Of a DNA stretch of 8,874 nt, positions 6,871-8,874 are shown one piece after another (positions within the stretch are counted from its first letter, which is position 1; each line of letters starts with the position of its first letter). A program made the translations under genes and the position numbers. The stretch spans positions 1 through 8,874 of the forward strand of contig JAJZEU010000005.1 in the NCBI GenBank assembly GCA_021805625.1, given 5' to 3'. The notes beneath the pieces are model-generated. The model ran no database searches. It saw nothing but the letters and a program-made list of their open reading frames with translations, and was not told the DNA's origin. This DNA comes from Microcaldota archaeon (lineage in GTDB: Archaea > Micrarchaeota > Micrarchaeia > Micrarchaeales > CABMGC01).

Positions 6871-6891
6871 CGCCACATAGTTCGTGAATTA

Positions 6892-6911
6892 CTTCGGGTT
6901 GAAGCCCGAGG
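6892..6911 (-). repeat. Right-end hairpin of the IS200 element
   Basis: CTTCGGG (6892-6898) and CCCGAGG (6905-6911) form a 7-pair stem with one G-T wobble and a 6-base loop. It lies 22 bases beyond the tnpA stop and is followed on the minus strand by TAATTCAC. This is the TnpA recognition hairpin expected at the right end. Confidence 0.65.
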
Positions 6912-6932
6912 CTCATTTGCAATTTAATTGAT

Positions 6933-7384
6933 TCACAATTTCATCTGCCAAATATCCTCTAGGAGTAATCTCAAATACTCATGTTTATCGATGTAATGTT
7001 CTACTGCAGATTGGGTCACATTACTTACACTTCTTGAGAAATGCCCAGGGCTCCAGAACGAACCTTTTCAATATCTTTTTCTGAAATTAGGATGCATCCT
7101 GAAAATTTTGTATGCAGATATGCCCTTCAGATATTGTAGCGCCATCGGGATGGACATCCATAATGGTATTGAGATAAACATGTGACATGGTCAGAATCGA
7201 CAACAATCTTGTGTACCATTATCCCTTTTTCTTGTGCGATTTGCAAGAGATTCTGTTTCATCTCTTCCGAGATGAACGAATTTATTACTCCGTGTCTGTA
7301 TTTCGGGCAGAATTCCAGATGGTGCTTGTTGTCGCCAACTCCATGCGACGCCTTTATATTTGTTGCATCCATTCCTTTATCCAT
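6933..7384 (-). pseudogene. tnpA: IS200/IS605 transposase TnpA, frameshifted and nonsense-mutated
   Basis: The Y1 HUH single-strand transposase is readable in two frames. Starting at ATG 7384 (an upstream TTG at 7414 is in frame), the first part has KHHLEFCPKYRHGVI (start of the fold) and VHKIVVDSDHV. A base is then missing near 7184-7186, and the next frame continues HMFISIPLWMSIPMALQYLK, SAYKIFRMHPNFRKRY, then TGA at 7068-7070 where Trp is expected. It goes on as KGSFWSPGHFSRSV and SAVEHYIDKHEYLRLL to TGA at 6933. The repaired length is about 150 residues, normal for TnpA. The frameshift falls inside the catalytic H-V-H motif. The candidate catalytic Tyr (in EHYIDKH) is kept. Two independent disruptions make the gene inactive. 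Confidence 0.88.
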
Positions 7385-7406
7385 ACTCTCACGTTTCGGC
7401 AGTTTG

Positions 7407-7427
7407 CGGCGCAATTTTTCTGCGCCG
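7407..7427 (-). promoter_or_regulatory. Hairpin upstream of tnpA start
   Basis: CGGCGCA (7407-7413) and TGCGCCG (7421-7427) form a perfect 7-base stem with a 7-base loop, 23 bases before the tnpA ATG and covering the alternative TTG at 7414. Leader hairpins that hold down transposase translation are known in IS200. A similar role here is inferred. Confidence 0.45.
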
Positions 7428-7480
7428 TGGGCTGCCTTGAGTTATAAACAACAAGAAAACGTTTATCTGGTTCTGCACGG

Positions 7481-7546
7481 AAGGGTTTGATTCATCTCCG
7501 ACCTAAAGGTCGGTCAAAATAGTCGGCAAAGGTTTCTCAAACCCTT
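7481..7546 (-). repeat. Nested inverted repeats, left end of the IS200 element
   Basis: Outer arms AAGGGTTTGA (7481-7490) and TCAAACCCTT (7537-7546) match over 10 bases. Inside lies a perfect 6-base hairpin, CCGACC/GGTCGG (7498-7513, loop TAAA). An alternative small hairpin, GGTTT-CTC-AAACC, lies at 7531-7543. Such foldable ends are the TnpA substrate at the left end. Confidence 0.6.
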
Positions 7547-7566
7547 CAGACTACCCATTTGCTAAA

Positions 7567-7586
7567 ATGACTGATATATCAGTCAT
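7567..7586. promoter_or_regulatory. Perfect 20-base palindrome, candidate operator
   Basis: ATGACTGATATATCAGTCAT is an exact palindrome without spacer. It ends 2 bases before a T-rich TATA-like stretch (7588-7599), the place where archaeal repressors or activators bind. It lies about 120 bases upstream of the DUF6429-like gene. It also borders the left end of the dead IS, so it could instead be an IS-flank remnant. Confidence 0.5.
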
Positions 7587-7587
7587 A

Positions 7588-7599
7588 TTTTTATATTTT
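7588..7599 (+). promoter_or_regulatory. Upstream TATA-like box
   Basis: TTTTTATATTTT is centred about 26 bases before ATG 7617, which opens a 16-codon frame (MAFIYFSTFIGYSIQN, ending in TAA at 7665-7667). It could start a longer transcript of the downstream cluster. The AT-rich setting makes chance boxes likely. Confidence 0.3.
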
Positions 7600-7667
7600 C
7601 CCTGCCATATACCTACATGGCGTTTATTTATTTTTCAACATTTATTGGATACAGCATACAGAACTAA

Positions 7668-7675
7668 TATTTATA
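7668..7675 (+). promoter_or_regulatory. TATA box of the DUF6429-like gene cluster
   Basis: TATTTATA centred at about 7671 lies 33 bases before ATG 7704. It predicts transcription start near 7697 and a leader of only about 7 bases, which agrees with the absence of a Shine-Dalgarno sequence. Confidence 0.5.
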
Positions 7676-7703
7676 GTTGTTTTAGGTAATATAATCAGAT
7701 CAG

Positions 7704-7967
7704 ATGAATGATATAAAGCTAAAACGTGAAGACGTTGAAGATTTGACTCTTTTGCTTGCTTATCTGCAGTCATGGAAGGAGCCTAGTCTGGACGAGAATG
7801 GAGAGAAAGTAGATATGCATGTGACCTGGATAGGTTACAATTTCGATATACTTGACAGGCTTACAGAGAAAGAGTTGATAGACAGCAAGAGGGGCAGGAA
7901 GTTGCTTTACCTTACTAAGAAAGGAGTCGAGAAGGCAAAGAAGGTAGCAAGAAAATATCATATCTGA
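7704..7967 (+). CDS. DUF6429-like small winged-helix protein
   Basis: 87 residues, function unknown. The pattern DVEDLTLLLAYLQSW (10-24), then WIGYNFDILDRLTEKELI (42-59), then a basic hairpin SKRGRKLLYLTKKGVEKAKKV (61-81; longer than shown in one piece) matches DUF6429: an 'LTLxLLYL' helix, a 'W-G-x-D/N-xDxLxxLxxKGxI' helix pair, and a wing ending in 'LTxxGxxxA'. That layout is a winged helix, so nucleic-acid or protein binding is plausible. The family assignment is from memory. It is the first gene of a three-gene unit with 5 bases to the next gene. Codon use is AT-richer than in the exported-protein gene. Regulation of the unit by this protein is possible but not shown. Confidence 0.72.
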   Translation: MNDIKLKREDVEDLTLLLAYLQSWKEPSLDENGEKVDMHVTWIGYNFDILDRLTEKELIDSKRGRKLLYLTKKGVEKAKKVARKYHI

Positions 7968-7972
7968 TTTTT

Positions 7973-8281
7973 ATGGCTAAAAAAGTAACACTTTATACTA
8001 ACAACGAAGCGCAGTCAACTCTTGCACGTAATTATCTTATTAGTAAAAGGGTGGATTTTCAAGAGATAAATACTGCGAAGGAGGGCAGCGGGGTAGTAAT
8101 AGCGAGGTACAAAATGCCATTCCTAGAAGTGAAATCCTCCCATGCCATAAGCACCGTAGCTGGTTTCAGCGAATTTCAGTATGCTAGCGCATTGGATTCC
8201 AGATTGAATTATGTTGAATTTATTAAAAGGAAGAGGAACCCTAATACCGATAAACAGACAAAACTAGCATATAAGGGATAA
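7973..8281 (+). CDS. Glutaredoxin-fold protein lacking redox cysteines
   Basis: 102 residues. Residues 4-9 (KVTLYT) form the first strand, NEAQSTLARNYLISKRV (11-27) the first helix, DFQEIN the second strand, and YKMPFLEV (46-53) carries the cis-Pro typical of the thioredoxin fold. STVAGFSEFQYASAL (60-74) follows as the last helix region. This is the layout of a short glutaredoxin. Where C-x-x-C would sit, the residues are A-Q-S-T (13-16), and the whole protein has no cysteine, so dithiol chemistry is excluded. A basic tail (KRKRNPNTDKQTK) follows. It starts 5 bases after the DUF6429-like gene and ends 1 base before the next, so the three are probably co-transcribed. A binding, scaffold or regulatory role is inferred. 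The fold call rests on pattern only. Confidence 0.68.
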   Translation: MAKKVTLYTNNEAQSTLARNYLISKRVDFQEINTAKEGSGVVIARYKMPFLEVKSSHAISTVAGFSEFQYASALDSRLNYVEFIKRKRNPNTDKQTKLAYKG

Positions 8282-8282
8282 T

Positions 8283-8874
8283 ATGATAGATGAAAGAATA
8301 ACAGGTCTTATAAGCGAACTGCAAAAATACGATAATGATGAAGGGTATAAACTAAAATATGAAAACATTACGAAAAAGCTGAAGCCGTGCGTGGATGAAT
8401 TGGTAAGTATCGGAGAACCGGCACTGGACAAATTACATGAATTGCTTGAAAGCGAGGAAACTTGGAGTTGCTATTTCGCACTTAAAACCATTGGAGAGAT
8501 TAAGAACATACGTTCTATTCCTTTTCTTGTTTCTTTTATAGAAAAGAATGATGCTGGCGATTATTGGGAAAGTTGTGAGGGCGCTATGAATGCACTAATA
8601 GCTATAGGTGACCAGGCGGTGCCAGCGCTGCTCGATAGGACTAAAGACGACTTCAAACATAAAAAATATTATTCGTACCTAACAAGTGCCTTAACCGGAA
8701 TCATTAATGAACAGGTGTACGAATTCATGAATGAGACCCTGGCGGACTACGTTAATGACTATAAGAAATATGACGGATGGTTCGATATCGTTTTGTTTAC
8801 ACATGACTTCGATAAACAGGGACACAAAGAGACATTGCCATTATTGAAACAGCTATCTGGAATGGCGCATTTAT
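8283..8874 (+). CDS. HEAT-repeat-like protein (3' end outside the window)
   Basis: The frame is open from ATG 8283, one base after the previous stop, to the window edge: 197 residues and continuing. It contains paired amphipathic helices of HEAT/PBS-lyase type. VDELVSIGEPALDKLHELLE (37-56) is followed by CYFALKTIGEIKNIRSIPFL (63-82), then AMNALIAIGDQAVPALLDRT (101-120). The 'A-L-x-x-IG-(D/E)-x-A-(V/L)-P-x-L' phrase recurs. Residues 120-197 are more charged and aromatic (YYSYLTSAL, YKKYDGWFDIV) and not assigned. HEAT proteins are interaction scaffolds; no partner is known here. Close spacing suggests translation coupled to the cysteine-less glutaredoxin-like gene. The reading frame is clearly coding: no stop in 197 codons of AT-rich DNA, with conserved repeat phrases. 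Confidence 0.75.
   Translation, partial: MIDERITGLISELQKYDNDEGYKLKYENITKKLKPCVDELVSIGEPALDKLHELLESEETWSCYFALKTIGEIKNIRSIPFLVSFIEKNDAGDYWESCEGAMNALIAIGDQAVPALLDRTKDDFKHKKYYSYLTSALTGIINEQVYEFMNETLADYVNDYKKYDGWFDIVLFTHDFDKQGHKETLPLLKQLSGMAHL

Larger units (their letters stand above)
6884..7560 (-). mobile_element. Decayed IS200-type (IS200/IS605 family) insertion sequence
   Basis: A TnpA-only element of about 0.67 kb, typical for IS200. Read on the minus strand, the left end lies at the higher coordinate. There AAGGGTTTGA (7481-7490) and TCAAACCCTT (7537-7546) pair, enclosing the hairpin CCGACC-TAAA-GGTCGG (7498-7513). The right end carries CCTCGGG/CCCGAAG (hairpin 6892-6911) followed by TAATTCAC, the hairpin-then-TTCAC arrangement common at right ends of archaeal IS200/IS605 elements. 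That puts the right tip at about 6884. The left tip is uncertain within about 20 bases. No terminal inverted repeats or target duplications are expected for this family. No tnpB is present. The transposase is dead, but the ends might still be moved by a TnpA supplied elsewhere. Confidence 0.75.

Noticed and set aside
7068..7070. TGA at a Trp position in TnpA as evidence of TGA-for-Trp coding.
   Set aside because: The exported-protein gene, abiEi and the DUF6429-like gene use TGA as their stop, and tnpA has an independent frameshift.
7182..7490. Plus-strand frames across the IS.
   Set aside because: They are antisense to the clear TnpA reading; no start context or domain was seen.
7481..7586. 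Repeats near the IS left end considered as a CRISPR array.
   Set aside because: There are only inverted repeats of differing sequence, and no regularly spaced direct repeats.

Overview
The window looks archaeal. Promoters have TATA boxes about 25-30 bases ahead of start codons with almost no leader (best case: abiEi). There is a GTP-type PEP carboxykinase and an N-anchored, sequon-rich secreted protein of the kind common in small acidophilic archaea (Micrarchaeota/ARMAN or Thermoplasmata style). The lineage guess is an inference from gene style, not a placement. No rRNA, tRNA or CRISPR array was seen.

Layout. (1) 1-906 (+): end of an unrecognised protein, possibly the C-terminal part of a HerA-like ATPase. 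(2) 922-1315 (+): a decayed, truncated ABC-transporter permease whose homology stops within a few bases of the next gene. (3) 1320-2721 (-): an AbiE toxin-antitoxin pair, antitoxin first, genes overlapping by 8 bases, with a leaderless promoter and inverted repeats just upstream. (4) 2945-4747 (-): PEP carboxykinase (GTP). (5) A short divergent promoter region with a run of nine C. (6) 4836-6563 (+): a large anchored, exported, Ser/Thr/Asn-rich protein. (7) 6618-6870 (-): a broken fragment resembling the C-terminal part of a Nudix hydrolase. (8) About 6884-7560 (-): a dead IS200-type element with recognisable end hairpins; its TnpA has a frameshift inside the HUH motif and a stop codon further on. 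(9) 7567-8874 (+): an AT-richer three-gene cluster: a DUF6429-like winged-helix protein, a cysteine-less glutaredoxin-fold protein, and a HEAT-repeat-like protein cut by the window edge. A perfect 20-base palindrome sits next to a TATA-like box upstream.

Metabolic and surface genes (PEPCK, exported protein) alternate with accessory material: a toxin-antitoxin pair, an IS and two pseudogenes. Regions 922-2750 and 6618-7600 look like turnover sites. The least explained part is the 7704-8874 cluster: a small DNA-binding-like protein, a thioredoxin-fold protein without its redox cysteines, and a helical-repeat protein in one tight transcription unit.
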